Notes under the pieces: generated by a model
What the model was told of the DNA's origin: nothing
Seen by the model: the letters and a program-made list of their open reading frames with translations, nothing else
The model's database searches: none
In this document: piece after piece, positions 9,103 through 18,019 of the stretch
Layout: the number at the start of each line of letters is the position of its first letter
Position numbering within the stretch: position 1 is the stretch's first letter
Made by a program: the position numbers and the translations under genes
Assembly: GCF_002968835.1 (NCBI RefSeq)
Contig: NZ_PKQK01000001.1
Coordinates: 1,426,001 to 1,490,000 of the forward strand
Direction: 5' to 3'
Origin: Paenibacillus sp. PCH8
GTDB lineage: Bacteria; Bacillota; Bacilli; Paenibacillales; Paenibacillaceae
DNA: 64,000 nt

Positions 9103-9663
9103 CTAGATATTTGGGGGTGTGTCCACTGTGACGCTGTTCTGTACCTCATAACGAATCGAAATGATCTGTCCGAGCGTCTGAGTGCGGACCATTGTGAATT
9201 GACTGGGCACAGTGCCTACTGGGAACAAGGGGATGCCTTCACCAAGGATTTTCGGAATGATGGCAACTTCAATCTCATCCAGTAATTTTTTGGCTAACAC
9301 AGCCTGAACCAATATTCCGCCACCCACAATCCACACATCTCCATCAGAATCCTGCTTTAATCGGGGGATGAGCGTATCTACCGTCTCGTTTGTAAACTGT
9401 ACATGTGGAGCGGGCGGTTGTTCCGAGCGGGAAAGCACATACGTTGGCCGATCCGCATAGGGGAATTTTTCAGACAGTGTGAGCACCTCTTCATACGTAT
9501 AACGTCCCATAACAACGCTCCCGATTGTCTGATAAAAGGCAGCATACCCGTTGTCTCCACCATCACCCTCCACATCAAATAACCAATCTACCGAACCGTC
9601 CAGCCTTGCGATATATCCATCCAAACTCATAGCAATGTACAAAATGGTTTTGTTATTGTTCAT
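9103..9663 (-). CDS. Dihydrofolate reductase/RibD C-terminal family protein
   Basis: The 186-residue protein has the DHFR-like fold seen in RibD C-terminal and YyaP/YwjB-type proteins: LYIAMSLDGYIARLDG near the start, VVMGRYTYEEVL, and the nucleotide-binding VWIVGGGILVQAVL. These bind NADPH and reduce small molecules, and the real substrate is usually unknown. ATG 9663 is chosen because AAGGGAG lies 8 bases before it. The ATG at 9669 is only 2 bases from that RBS. The gene is divergent from a YafY-type regulator across a 75-base promoter region, a common pairing in which the regulator controls the reductase gene. Confidence 0.85.
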   Translation of the reverse strand: MNNNKTILYIAMSLDGYIARLDGSVDWLFDVEGDGGDNGYAAFYQTIGSVVMGRYTYEEVLTLSEKFPYADRPTYVLSRSEQPPAPHVQFTNETVDTLIPRLKQDSDGDVWIVGGGILVQAVLAKKLLDEIEVAIIPKILGEGIPLFPVGTVPSQFTMVRTQTLGQIISIRYEVQNSVTVDTPPNI

Positions 9664-9738
9664 GTTCATCGCTCCCTTCTGTAATGTATGATACACTTTA
9701 ACTATGACAAAAGTTGACGTAGTTAGGGTGTTGAATTC

Positions 9739-10647
9739 ATGAATAATCGAAAGCTAGCCATTATGCGTCTGATGGATTCCAGACAGAAGTTCACTGCTCG
9801 AGAATTGGCAGAAAGGTTCGACGTCTCGGTTCGTACGATTCAGCGAGATCTGGACGCGTTGCAGGCACTGGGCTTTCCCTTGTACACCGAAGTTGGCGTG
9901 AACGGCGGATACCGGGTCTTGCCTAATCGGATTTTGCCACCCCTTCAACTGACACAGCAGGAGGCATTAGGGCTGTTTATGATGCTGGAATATCTACAGC
10001 AAGTCCCGGATTTTCCGTATGGAACGATGCGTGAGCATCTGGCTGAGCAGTATTTCTCCACTTTGCCTGAGGATGTACAGGATCTCATTATGCGAATGAG
10101 AGAGCATATCACCTTTGTCCAGCATCCCGGTGAGCATGCCGAACCATTAACAACCGAGATATTGGGTGCAGCGGTAGAAAAGAGAGAAATCGAGTTTATG
10201 TATCATGCCCGCAGTGGTCTTAAAAAAGTCCAAGTCTTTCCCTATGGCATCTACTATGAGCAGGGACATTGGTACATGCCAGCCCGGAATAAGGATCGTG
10301 TATTGTTGTATCGGGTGGATCGTATGCAGCAGTTGGCTATTATGGAATCGGTGGATGAGTCAGTTCCGAGTCTGAAAGCGTGGCTAGATGCCAAAGAAGA
10401 CAGAGCGAGCGTAGAAGTGGTGCTGCAATTCACGGAATTTGGAGCAAGGATCGCCGCGTCGGATGTGTTGTTCAAGTCGGATCAAGGCCATGAATGGCGT
10501 GGACTGGTTCCGCCTGAAGAGTTTTCTTTTACAGCGCGAAAGTTACTCTCCTATGGCCCGGAAGTGAAAGTGATCTCGCCGCCTGAGTTGAAGCAACAGG
10601 TTAGAGAGCTGCTGGAACGGAGTGTTAGCCAGTATGGTGGGGGATAA
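9739..10647 (+). CDS. YafY-family HTH-WYL transcriptional regulator
   Basis: The 302-residue protein has an N-terminal winged helix (~1-60, AERFDVSVRTIQRDLDAL) of the HTH_11/DeoR type. A WYL domain (~140-215) contains VQVFPYGIYYEQGHWYMPA and YRVDRMQQL. A C-terminal extension (WCX) follows. WYL domains bind ligands, often nucleic-acid-related, and switch repression. It is divergent from the DHFR-like reductase, so the shared 75-base interval is its likely target. ATG 9739 has AGGGTG 8 bases upstream. Confidence 0.9.
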   Translation: MNNRKLAIMRLMDSRQKFTARELAERFDVSVRTIQRDLDALQALGFPLYTEVGVNGGYRVLPNRILPPLQLTQQEALGLFMMLEYLQQVPDFPYGTMREHLAEQYFSTLPEDVQDLIMRMREHITFVQHPGEHAEPLTTEILGAAVEKREIEFMYHARSGLKKVQVFPYGIYYEQGHWYMPARNKDRVLLYRVDRMQQLAIMESVDESVPSLKAWLDAKEDRASVEVVLQFTEFGARIAASDVLFKSDQGHEWRGLVPPEEFSFTARKLLSYGPEVKVISPPELKQQVRELLERSVSQYGGG

Positions 10648-10706
10648 AAGCTATAAACGCTGGACATTTGGGTATTAAGGAAAAGATAAGAGAGGTGTGA
10701 AGAGAA

Positions 10707-11633
10707 ATGAGCAAAGTGTGGACTAAAGACATCATCCCGACAGTATCCAATAAAGTAGTGATTGTGACAGGTTCGAACGGTGGGTTAGGGTATGAAACGG
10801 CATTAGCGTTAGCTGAAAAAGGCGCGAAAGTTATCCTTGCAGTTCGTAATCTGGAAAAAGGTGAAAAGGCAGCTCATCAAATAAAGTCGTCTGTACATGT
10901 CGCTGGAGAGGTAGTCGTTATGCAGCTTGACCTTAGCGATTTAGCTAGTATCCGTAAGTTCGCAGCCGCTTTTCTTGAGCAATACGATTCCTTGTCCATT
11001 CTCGTTAATAATGCAGGAATTATGAATCCTCCATTCCAGTTGACGAAGGATGGCTTTGAGTTGCAGTTTGGTAGTAATCATCTAGGCCATTTTGCGCTTA
11101 CGGGCCTGCTATTGCCTCGATTGACTTCTACTCCGAAATCGAGAGTGGTTACTGTAAGCAGTTTGGCAGCTGGTAATGGTGCAATTGATTTTAATAATTT
11201 AGATGGCTCCAAAGGATATGCTCCCATGAAGTTCTACAGTCAAAGCAAGCTAGCCAATCTGATGTTTGCCAAAGAACTGCAGAATAAGTTTAATTCCGCC
11301 CATATTGATTCCATGAGTATCGCCGCTCATCCAGGAATTTCGCATACCAATCTATTTTCCTTCGGTTCGGGGAAACAGGCTAATATATTCATGCGGAGTC
11401 TTTTGAAAATCATTAGTCAACCTGCACATATGGGGGCATTACCTACCTTGTATGCTGCAACAGATCCGACGATTACGGGAGGGGAGTATATTGCTCCCAG
11501 TGGTATGGGCGGCACGAAGGGCTATCCCAAGAGCGCTAAGATTATCGATAAATTATATGACGCTAACATTTCAAACAAGCTATGGAGCGTTTCAGAAGAA
11601 TTAACAGGGGTTTATTACAGATTTGACGATTGA
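10707..11633 (+). CDS. Short-chain dehydrogenase/reductase
   Basis: The 308-residue classical SDR resembles the retinol dehydrogenase/WW-oxidoreductase group. The cofactor motif is TGSNGGLGYETA near residue 20. NNAGIMNPPF is the structural NNAG motif. The active site is Ser in VVTVSSLAAG and YSQSKLANLMFAKEL (Tyr-x-x-x-Lys). It uses NAD(P)H on an unknown carbonyl or hydroxyl substrate. RBS AGAGGTG is just upstream. It lies 59 bases after the YafY regulator with no terminator between, so it may share that transcript. Confidence 0.88.
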   Translation: MSKVWTKDIIPTVSNKVVIVTGSNGGLGYETALALAEKGAKVILAVRNLEKGEKAAHQIKSSVHVAGEVVVMQLDLSDLASIRKFAAAFLEQYDSLSILVNNAGIMNPPFQLTKDGFELQFGSNHLGHFALTGLLLPRLTSTPKSRVVTVSSLAAGNGAIDFNNLDGSKGYAPMKFYSQSKLANLMFAKELQNKFNSAHIDSMSIAAHPGISHTNLFSFGSGKQANIFMRSLLKIISQPAHMGALPTLYAATDPTITGGEYIAPSGMGGTKGYPKSAKIIDKLYDANISNKLWSVSEELTGVYYRFDD

Positions 11634-11677
11634 ATGGGGGGCTACCATGATTCGATTCATAAGAAGTTTAACGACCC

Positions 11678-11727
11678 GCTCTATGCAGAGTCCACACGAT
11701 GAACAACGGCGGTTGTTTGCATAGAGC
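11678..11727. other. Structured palindromic element after the SDR gene
   Basis: A perfect 10-base inverted repeat, GCTCTATGCA and TGCATAGAGC, encloses a second hairpin, AACAAC-GGCG-GTTGTT, that stacks directly on the 3' arm. No T-run follows, so it is not a clear terminator. It lies in the gap before the CD3324-family gene. Confidence 0.4.
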
Positions 11728-11832
11728 CTGAAATCCATTTCCGCCATACTATTGTAGTGTAGTGCATATTTAATGCGTTCATTGTACGACTCTGCTACCT
11801 TAAAGAATTTAACTTTTAAGGAGTGGAGCAAC

Positions 11833-12102
11833 GTGAAATATATTAATGCGGATACAATCTTCCCGGAAGAATTGCTTAGAGAAATACAGCGTCATATCCC
11901 TGGTGGCTTAATCTATATTCCTAGGCCCAAGGATGCCCATAAGAAGTGGGGCGAGAACTCGGGTGGCAGAATTCTTGTGCAGGAACGGAACAACGAGATT
12001 CGCCAGCTATTCACCGCAGGTAGGACCATTGATCAGCTTGCAGAGCAATACTGTTTATCCGTGGATAGCATCAAGAAAATTGTATATGGCAAAAAGGGAT
12101 GA
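11833..12102 (+). CDS. CD3324-family small DNA-binding-like protein
   Basis: The 89-residue protein begins MKYINADTIFPEELLREIQ, followed by GGLIYIPRP and KKWGENSGGR, then a C-terminal helix-turn-helix-like stretch (IDQLAEQYCLSVDSIKKIV). This is the pattern of the small CD3324-family proteins, distantly like Mor-type activators. The longer reading frame begins at 11773, but GTG 11833 has AAGGAG 9 bases upstream and gives the family-typical N-terminus. DNA binding is inferred. Confidence 0.75.
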   Translation: MKYINADTIFPEELLREIQRHIPGGLIYIPRPKDAHKKWGENSGGRILVQERNNEIRQLFTAGRTIDQLAEQYCLSVDSIKKIVYGKKG

Positions 12103-12106
12103 AACT

Positions 12107-12141
12107 AAAAGCCACGTTCGAGCAATCGAATTGGCTTTTTC
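12107..12141 (+). terminator. Terminator after the CD3324-family gene
   Basis: AAAGCCA and TTCGA pair with TCGAA and TGGCTTT, followed by further T. Confidence 0.8.
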
Positions 12142-12279
12142 GTATGTAGAGAATGGTTATTAAGGATTCTTTATATATTCGAGTGCTATATCTGAGCGTA
12201 CAATTCATATGACGGACAAAGGATATGCGAAGAGAGTTCTTTAACTAGATCTTTCGGTCAACTGGGAAGGTTGGTGAAT

Positions 12280-12828
12280 ATGAATATAGATGTGAAATTA
12301 ACGAGTAAGGAGGAGGCGTATGTGATTAAAAATATGTACCCGCTATACTTGCACGATCTATCCGGTCATTATGGTCTGGGTGGAGAGTATGCTCCGAATC
12401 AACATGGGATTTTTGAACAAAGTCATGAGTACAGAACGTTACAGGATCAGTATGATGTACAGAACGTATGGTGGGAACAACCGGAGTGTCTTTATCCGTT
12501 CCTGATGATTGTAGATAGCATTCCAGCAGGGTTTGCGTTCGTAGCCGTGCCGCCATATTACTCACAAGAAACGGATTACTTTGTACATAATTTCTTTCTG
12601 ATGCGGCCGTTTCGAGGTGTAGGCGTTGCTGAACACGCGGCATCGACGATTTTCGGCATGTTTAGAGGAAGTTGGGAGTTGTTCACCAATCCATCGGAGA
12701 ACAATAAGATCGGCCAATCCTTCTGGCGGAAAACGGTGGCTAATTATACCGAAGGTAACTATCGAGAAATGCACGGGCAAACGTCCGATGGCTATAAATT
12801 GATTTTTCAATTCTCCAATGGTCTCTGA
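12280..12828 (+). CDS. GNAT-family N-acetyltransferase
   Basis: The 182-residue protein has a GNAT core. FAFVAVPPYY corresponds to strand 4, and FLMRPFRGVGVAEHAA is the acetyl-CoA loop (a variant of R/Q-x-x-G-x-G/A). TNPSENNKIGQSFWRKTV is the strand 5/helix 4 region typical of the family. The acceptor substrate is unknown. The reading frame extends to a TTG at 12271, but ATG 12280 lies 9 bases after GGAAGG and is preferred. It is monocistronic, ending at a terminator shared with the next convergent gene. Confidence 0.8.
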   Translation: MNIDVKLTSKEEAYVIKNMYPLYLHDLSGHYGLGGEYAPNQHGIFEQSHEYRTLQDQYDVQNVWWEQPECLYPFLMIVDSIPAGFAFVAVPPYYSQETDYFVHNFFLMRPFRGVGVAEHAASTIFGMFRGSWELFTNPSENNKIGQSFWRKTVANYTEGNYREMHGQTSDGYKLIFQFSNGL

Positions 12829-12855
12829 AAATAAATGTATGGCTCTGTATCACGT

Positions 12856-12912
12856 AAAAGAGAGAGAAAGTCTCCCATTGCGGAGAACAATCTCTCTCCA
12901 TTGCCTTTTATA
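12856..12912. terminator. Bidirectional terminator between two GNAT genes
   Basis: GAGAGA pairs with TCTCTC and inside it TCTCC pairs with GGAGA. The flanks are AAAA on the left and TTTT on the right, so it can serve both convergent genes. Confidence 0.65.
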
Positions 12913-13777
12913 GATTACCGAGATTACCGCTGAAATAGTGATACTCGGAATTCACTTCAAAACCAACACTGCGGTACAGATTCAAAGCACGTTCGTTCTC
13001 GGTAACCACAGACAGGCGAATATCTGTGTAACTTTGTTTCCTTAGGAGATTCACCAGAATACTGAGCGCGGTGCGCCCCAGTTTCCGTCCCTGATAAGCA
13101 GGCAAGATACAGAAGTTATGAATAAATGCGGTTGTTGCATTAATGGAGTTGACCCGTACCAGCCCAACAGGCTGTTGATCCTGCCATGCAATATAGGTGA
13201 CTCGGCTGGGTTCATTCGTTTGCATAAAGTAATTGCGTGTCCAGTCCTCCGAATCTCCAAAAGCTTGGGATGAGCAAGTGACCATAAACTCCATATCCTC
13301 CGCTTCTGCCACGGACAACGTTAGTTCAGGCGGTTCCGCAACTTCAAGGACTTGATTCACAAGTTGCATCGAGTACTCCGCACGATCATATCCGGCTCCA
13401 AGGGATTGTGCAGTATGAACACCCGGAGATATGCCCTGAGGAACGCGATAACTGAGTTGGTTGATTCCCTGTGGTTTCATATCCAGGATGGCCCTGTTCA
13501 GTAGGCTGCTGAATACACCTTGGCGACGATAATGCGGATGTACGATCGCGTTAATATTTCCGGTTACGACGTCGGATGGATACCAACTGAGCAGTCCTGC
13601 TAAATCACCGTGGCGATAACAGAGGAGCGCGTGGTCTCCGTCTTTTTTGCTAATATGGTCAAGGTCTGCTTTCAGATGAATGGAATCAAGCTGTTTACAT
13701 TGTTGTTCGAGCAAAATAATAGCTTCAATCTGTTCCTTGGAATCATAGATCATAGGAACGACTTGATAAGTTGACAT
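12908..13777 (-). CDS. Tandem GNAT-domain acetyltransferase
   Basis: The protein has about 289 residues with two GNAT units. The first has INAIVHPHYRRQGVFSSLL (Q/R-x-x-G loop), the second FCILPAYQGRKLGRTALSIL followed by TENERALNLYRSVGFEV. The second unit keeps the better acetyl-CoA loop and the canonical LYxSxGF. Tandem GNATs of this length include mycothiol-synthase-like proteins, but the substrate cannot be told. ATG 13777 is preferred to GTG 13786 because of the spacing to GAAGGTG. Confidence 0.85.
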   Translation of the reverse strand: MSTYQVVPMIYDSKEQIEAIILLEQQCKQLDSIHLKADLDHISKKDGDHALLCYRHGDLAGLLSWYPSDVVTGNINAIVHPHYRRQGVFSSLLNRAILDMKPQGINQLSYRVPQGISPGVHTAQSLGAGYDRAEYSMQLVNQVLEVAEPPELTLSVAEAEDMEFMVTCSSQAFGDSEDWTRNYFMQTNEPSRVTYIAWQDQQPVGLVRVNSINATTAFIHNFCILPAYQGRKLGRTALSILVNLLRKQSYTDIRLSVVTENERALNLYRSVGFEVNSEYHYFSGNLGNL

Positions 13778-14021
13778 AGCTTTCACACCTTCAATGTTGA
13801 AGGAAACACGCAGTTATTGGACCCGTAGGCGCTATCCTTCGAGAGTTGGTCCAGTTGTAATTTTGATCATCATCATTATCTCCTCCAAATCACTTCCCGA
13901 TGACTATAACACAACCTATCAGCATGATAAAACAAATATTCTATTCGGATGTGCTGTGCTACGTAACTGGACATCATATCCTATTAAAGGGGTAATTGAG
14001 AGTAATAAGGAGAGAAAGGAG

Positions 14022-14624
14022 TTGATCACCTCGCGTAAGTTAGCTTATGTGATGAGTACGTTGTTTCTTTCATCTGTCATGATAATGGGGTGCACCCCAT
14101 CTGAGTCAGCCGAGAACGTTAAAGAGACCATTCCACCAGCGACGAATCAGCCGAGTATTGTGAGCAATCAGAAGGCGTCAGCCATAGATGAGCAGCAGGT
14201 CCTCGAAATGTCGCTGGATTATAAAACAACCGAACTGACTGTTGATTATAAGGACTATGAAGATACGTTAACTGTGGAGGGTCTGCTGGCTAGAGCAGAA
14301 GTAATCAGACCATTTTTGACAGAAAGGAATTTCGAATCCAATATAGATGCGCGATTTAACAAGATTCCTTTACGTGTAGCAGACAAAGAGAAGGCTCTGC
14401 TGCATCCTGAAAATATACAAACCAAGATCAAAGATAGCAAGAGTGATTGGATTCTTGTGGAATACACGCTCGATTTGAAATTTACGGATAAGCATGGCAA
14501 AGAGTTCAAGTCCATTCCGTTATCGGGTGATATCACCTTTTTGCAGGATCAGGGAGAATGGCGCATTCAGGATGATACGTACAACATGAAGCCCTTCACA
14601 GAAATCATTAATAATTCACTATAA
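14022..14624 (+). CDS. Lipoprotein of unknown function
   Basis: The frame is open from 13794, but the first part is not protein-like. TTG 14022 has AAGGAG 9 bases upstream and gives a clean lipoprotein signal ending in VMIMGC, with Cys near residue 24. The mature ~175 residues include a Ser/Thr/Pro/Gln-rich spacer and a compact domain with VEYTLDLKFTDKHGKE, resembling NTF2-like or DUF4829-type extracellular domains. It is likely anchored to the outer face of the membrane. It lies upstream of a sensor kinase operon but is separated from it by an hxlR remnant. Function not assigned. Confidence 0.7.
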   Translation: MITSRKLAYVMSTLFLSSVMIMGCTPSESAENVKETIPPATNQPSIVSNQKASAIDEQQVLEMSLDYKTTELTVDYKDYEDTLTVEGLLARAEVIRPFLTERNFESNIDARFNKIPLRVADKEKALLHPENIQTKIKDSKSDWILVEYTLDLKFTDKHGKEFKSIPLSGDITFLQDQGEWRIQDDTYNMKPFTEIINNSL

Positions 14625-14632
14625 TGCATGAG

Positions 14633-14677
14633 TCATCTGTGATTCTGGCACATGGCGATTGTGCTCGAATTATCCAT
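14633..14677 (-). pseudogene. Truncated 5' end of an hxlR-type gene
   Basis: On the minus strand, AAGGAGCTTATTCACA precedes an ATG encoding MDNSSTIAM and then a stop after 14 codons. The intact HxlR gene at 26677-27033 begins MDNPSTIPV with an almost identical RBS and leader, and both share the same palindrome upstream. The similarity breaks off within the ninth codon, so the rest of the gene has been lost or replaced. Confidence 0.65.
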
Positions 14678-14700
14678 TGTGAATAAGCTCCTTCATATCA

Positions 14701-14735
14701 GTACGCACTTCAAAGTGCGTACTTTTTTTGTGGTG
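14701..14735. repeat. HxlR-type palindromic operator, copy 1 (35-base repeat)
   Basis: The 22-base perfect palindrome has arms GTACGCACTT and AAGTGCGTAC separated by CA. It is followed by TTTTTTTGTGGTG. The whole 35-base unit is identical to 27057-27091, which lies upstream of the intact hxlR gene. On the plus strand it could also act as a terminator for the lipoprotein gene, because a T-run follows. Confidence 0.75.
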
Positions 14736-14893
14736 GCATACCCAGCTAAGCGCGCGTCGTCAAAAGGGTCTCATCGCGATGTTAGCTATCGACACCTGCT
14801 AGAAATTTGCAGGGTACATTCTCCTGTAATGATGATATTATTTGGATGATCAACTTACTTATTGCGCTCTTGTAGAATGGGGTTGGGTTCATC

Positions 14894-17035
14894 ATGAGGA
14901 AGATTCTCCGAGTCGGTTCTCGTAAGGTTTGGTTGTATATCATTGCTGCTGTTATTGGTTTGGTTACAGGCTACGTCGTCCTTTCTTCGCCGGACTCTCC
15001 TAGGCTCCAAAGTGAAGAAGGTATTCTGGATTTAACGCAGGCTCAACTTAGTACGAATCCGCAAAAATTAACAGGGAAGTGGGCGTTCTATTGGCAAGAA
15101 CTGCTGTCGCCTGAGGATATGCGGGTTCGTTCGGCAAGGGAAGGAAATCAGGACCACTGGATTAACATCCCAAGCTCCTGGCTGGGCTACCCGTTAGAAG
15201 GTCAGCGGCTGAGCGGTACAGGCTATGCAACCTTTGGACTGGTCGTTCATCTAAGCGAGCAGGATCGAGATGAGATGCTTGCTCTGCGGCTGTCTAGCAT
15301 TTTTAATGCGTACAAATTATGGGTCAATGGCGAGCTGCTGGAAGAAGTTGGTGAGGTTGGTCAGGACAAGCACAGCATGACCCCGCAACTGGAAACAAAG
15401 CTGGTGTATTTTCAGCCTGAAAGCGACACGTTAGAGCTGGTCATGCAAGTATCCAACTTCCAACATCATCGGGGCGGCATTACCAAGGATATCGAGCTGG
15501 GTGGAAGTGACGTACTAACGACCCAGACCAATCTGAATCTTGCCAGGGATATGTTCATCACGGCAAGTTTGCTAGTGATCGGTTTGTATAACCTGCTGTT
15601 GTTCATGCTGCGACGTAAGGATAGAGCTCCGTTATACTTTGGCCTGTTTACTGTACTGCTTGGTATTCGATCCTTGTTCAACGGCGAGCTTATCTTTACA
15701 CAGTGGTTGCCTCAGTTTCCTTGGGAATTGCAGTTCAAGATCGAATATCTGATTCTTTGTGTCAGTGGTTATATCATCACCATGTATTTTGATTGTATTT
15801 TTCCGAATTATGTGTCGCGATGGTTTCGTCTTAGCACCCGGATCTTAACTGGTGCATTCTGTATCCTTGTGGTGGTAACCCCTGCAATTATATATACAAA
15901 ATTTTTACTGGTAATCGGTGTGATGGTAGTTCTGCATATGATTTATCTGATGATCGGGCTGGTTCAGGCGGCTGTGCGACGTATGGAGGGAGCGCTGATC
16001 TTCCTGCTGGTGTCGGTGGTTACTTTGGTCACGGTTGTCAACGATTTTTTATATTTTAACGGATGGTCGCTAGTTGGAAATACATCTCCGCTTGGCTTAT
16101 TGATATTTACGATCGCGCAGCTGATTCTGCTGTCTTCGCGATCTACGAAGACGGCATCGAACGAAGAGAGAATTACACGTGAATTACAGGACGTTAATGA
16201 CAAGCTGATTGAAATGAATATGAATCTGGAACAGACCGTTCAGGAGCGAACACATGCCTTATCTACAGTGCATGATGATCTCCAAACCTCGTATGACCGA
16301 CTGCTTCACTCCGAGCAAGGGAGGAAGAAGCTTCTTGCTTATATTACGCATGATCTGCGTATGCCGTTGTCCAGTATGCTTGGATATGTAGAAGCTATAC
16401 AGGACAGGGTCAAGCCGGAACGCAATGAGCAATATCTGAAGTACATCCGGGAGAACACGATAAGGATTAACCGTATGATCGAGGAGTTGTCCTTCTTGTC
16501 TCATTTGGAGACCGGACAAGTCTCGTACCGAATGGAGCCGGTTCAGATGATTCCTTTCTTGCATGGTTTTTTTGAACAATATGAGTTGGTAGTGCGCGAC
16601 GCAGGATTAGACTTCATACTGGATATCGGAGGTACCGAGGATAGACGAACTATTTTGCCAGTTGTCGAGATGGATGCGAAAAGAATAGAGCAGGCCTTAT
16701 TTAATCTAGTATCCAACGCCATGAAGTTCACCTCCAGCGGGGGGCTGGTGCGTATTGCACTAGTTGTGGAAGTGATGAATCATGCTCGCTATGCGACCAT
16801 TAGCATACAGGATTCTGGCATGGGGATTCCTCCGGATCAGCTTGAGCAAATTTTCGAACGTAATTACAGATACGATCGGCCGGGAATGGGCATAGAGGGC
16901 AGTGGACTGGGGCTTGCAATTTGCAGGGAAATCGTACAAGCGCACGGAGGCATGGTTCGAGCGGAGAGCGACGGCAAGATGGGGGCGACATTCTATGTAA
17001 CGTTTCCTTGTACGGTGATTGAAGGAAAGGGGTGA
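14894..17035 (+). CDS. 7TMR-DISM sensor histidine kinase
   Basis: The 713-residue kinase has an N-terminal membrane segment (~13-30), an extracellular beta-rich galactose-binding-like domain (~40-205, GYATFGLVVHLSEQD and WVNGELLEEVGEVG), seven membrane helices (~215-420) and a coiled coil (~430-475). The HisKA domain has YITHDLRMPLSSMLGYVE (His near 485), and the ATPase domain has N box LFNLVSNAMKF, DSGMGIPPDQLEQIFERNYR and GSGLGLAICREIVQAHGG. The extracellular part probably senses a carbohydrate or cell-wall ligand. It is followed after four bases by the OmpR-type regulator, which is surely its partner. RBS placement is weak (GGGGTTGGG). Confidence 0.9.
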   Translation: MRKILRVGSRKVWLYIIAAVIGLVTGYVVLSSPDSPRLQSEEGILDLTQAQLSTNPQKLTGKWAFYWQELLSPEDMRVRSAREGNQDHWINIPSSWLGYPLEGQRLSGTGYATFGLVVHLSEQDRDEMLALRLSSIFNAYKLWVNGELLEEVGEVGQDKHSMTPQLETKLVYFQPESDTLELVMQVSNFQHHRGGITKDIELGGSDVLTTQTNLNLARDMFITASLLVIGLYNLLLFMLRRKDRAPLYFGLFTVLLGIRSLFNGELIFTQWLPQFPWELQFKIEYLILCVSGYIITMYFDCIFPNYVSRWFRLSTRILTGAFCILVVVTPAIIYTKFLLVIGVMVVLHMIYLMIGLVQAAVRRMEGALIFLLVSVVTLVTVVNDFLYFNGWSLVGNTSPLGLLIFTIAQLILLSSRSTKTASNEERITRELQDVNDKLIEMNMNLEQTVQERTHALSTVHDDLQTSYDRLLHSEQGRKKLLAYITHDLRMPLSSMLGYVEAIQDRVKPERNEQYLKYIRENTIRINRMIEELSFLSHLETGQVSYRMEPVQMIPFLHGFFEQYELVVRDAGLDFILDIGGTEDRRTILPVVEMDAKRIEQALFNLVSNAMKFTSSGGLVRIALVVEVMNHARYATISIQDSGMGIPPDQLEQIFERNYRYDRPGMGIEGSGLGLAICREIVQAHGGMVRAESDGKMGATFYVTFPCTVIEGKG

Positions 17036-17039
17036 TGAG

Positions 17040-17738
17040 ATGGACATGCACAAAATCATGATCGTTGATGATGATCCTCATATATGCGAGATTGTGCAGG
17101 TGTATTGTGATAGGGAGGGATTTGTCTCCACCTGCAGTCATAGCGGGTCAGAAGCGATGGAGCTGCTTGCATCGTTTGAGCCGGATTTAATTATTCTGGA
17201 TATATTGCTGGCTAATGAAAACGGTATTGACTGGTGCAGGAATGCGCGTAATCTCACCAGTGCGCCGATTGTGTTTCTGAGCAGTCAAGAGGAAGACGAA
17301 ATAAAAATTAGCGCATTATCCTATGGCGGGGACGATTATGTGACCAAGCCGTTCAGTCCGGGAGTGCTCATGGCCAAGATCAAGGCTCACCTTCGCAGAG
17401 TGTCGACGGGTAGAAGGGAACAACTGCTGGAGTTACCGGGTTTGACACTGGATTTCTACACGCAGTCCGTCAACATGGGGAGTACATCTATCTCTTTATC
17501 GAAAAAAGAATTCAGTCTGCTGTCCTATATGGCACAAAACGTGAATCGTGTCGTCAGTGTCGATACGTTGTTTCAAATCATCTGGGGAATGGAAAGTCTG
17601 GAGGATACGAGAACGGTTGCTGTACATATCAGTAATTTACGCAAAAAAATTGAGTCTGACCCTGCCGACCCCGAGCGAATCATTACGGTTCGGGGGAGCG
17701 GATATATGCTGGTTTCTAACAGTACGTCACAAGCATGA
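17040..17738 (+). CDS. OmpR-family response regulator
   Basis: The 232-residue protein has a receiver at residues 1-120, with D10/D11, phospho-acceptor D54 in LIILDILLANENG and Lys in YVTKPFSPG. A C-terminal winged helix (~135-228) contains ISLSKKEFSLLSYMAQN, TVAVHISNLRKKIE and ITVRGSGYML. ATG 17040 follows AAGGGGTG inside the end of the kinase gene, so expression is coupled. Nearby candidate targets are the MinD and giant SLH genes, which share a promoter element with OmpR-like repeats. That link is inferred. Confidence 0.93.
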   Translation: MDMHKIMIVDDDPHICEIVQVYCDREGFVSTCSHSGSEAMELLASFEPDLIILDILLANENGIDWCRNARNLTSAPIVFLSSQEEDEIKISALSYGGDDYVTKPFSPGVLMAKIKAHLRRVSTGRREQLLELPGLTLDFYTQSVNMGSTSISLSKKEFSLLSYMAQNVNRVVSVDTLFQIIWGMESLEDTRTVAVHISNLRKKIESDPADPERIITVRGSGYMLVSNSTSQA

Positions 17739-17767
17739 ATATAGCAGTAAGGGTGGTAGTCTATTAT

Positions 17768-17819
17768 AAATGGGAAAATGGCGTTGGAGCAGTACCTGAC
17801 GCTATTTTCCCATTTTTTT
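17768..17819 (+). terminator. Strong terminator after the kinase/regulator operon
   Basis: AAATGGGAAAAT pairs with ATTTTCCCATTT, extended by GGCGT and ACGC, and is followed by T7. Confidence 0.9.
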
Positions 17820-17945
17820 GTTTTTTCCACTAGCTTCGTAATCGACTCAAAATATTGAATTCCTCAACACTGGTCTGCACTTCTCCATCCTCGTCAAAAT
17901 GATGAGCCATCTCTCCGAAGAATTAAACGATCCATACGCACGGAT

Positions 17946-18019
17946 TTAAAGTTTTCTTTAGGTTTCTCAAGTAGGATAATCCATCATGATAAAATCACAT
18001 TGGTCGATTTAACGACATA
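17946..18019 (+). promoter_or_regulatory. Conserved promoter element, copy A (upstream of minD)
   Basis: TTAAAGTTTTCTTTA at 17946-17960 is followed 39 bases downstream by CATGATAAAAT (17985-17995), an extended -10 (TGATAAAAT), and then by AACGACATA. The same three blocks occur upstream of the giant SLH gene, with the first two at exactly the same distance. The first block overlaps an imperfect 11-base direct repeat (GTTTTCTTTAG, GTTTCTCAAG), a pattern used by OmpR-type regulators. Confidence 0.6.

Noticed and set aside
14652..14849. 65-codon ORF on the plus strand spanning the HxlR-type palindrome
   Set aside because: It runs antisense through the truncated hxlR start and across the palindrome, has no RBS and no protein-like composition.
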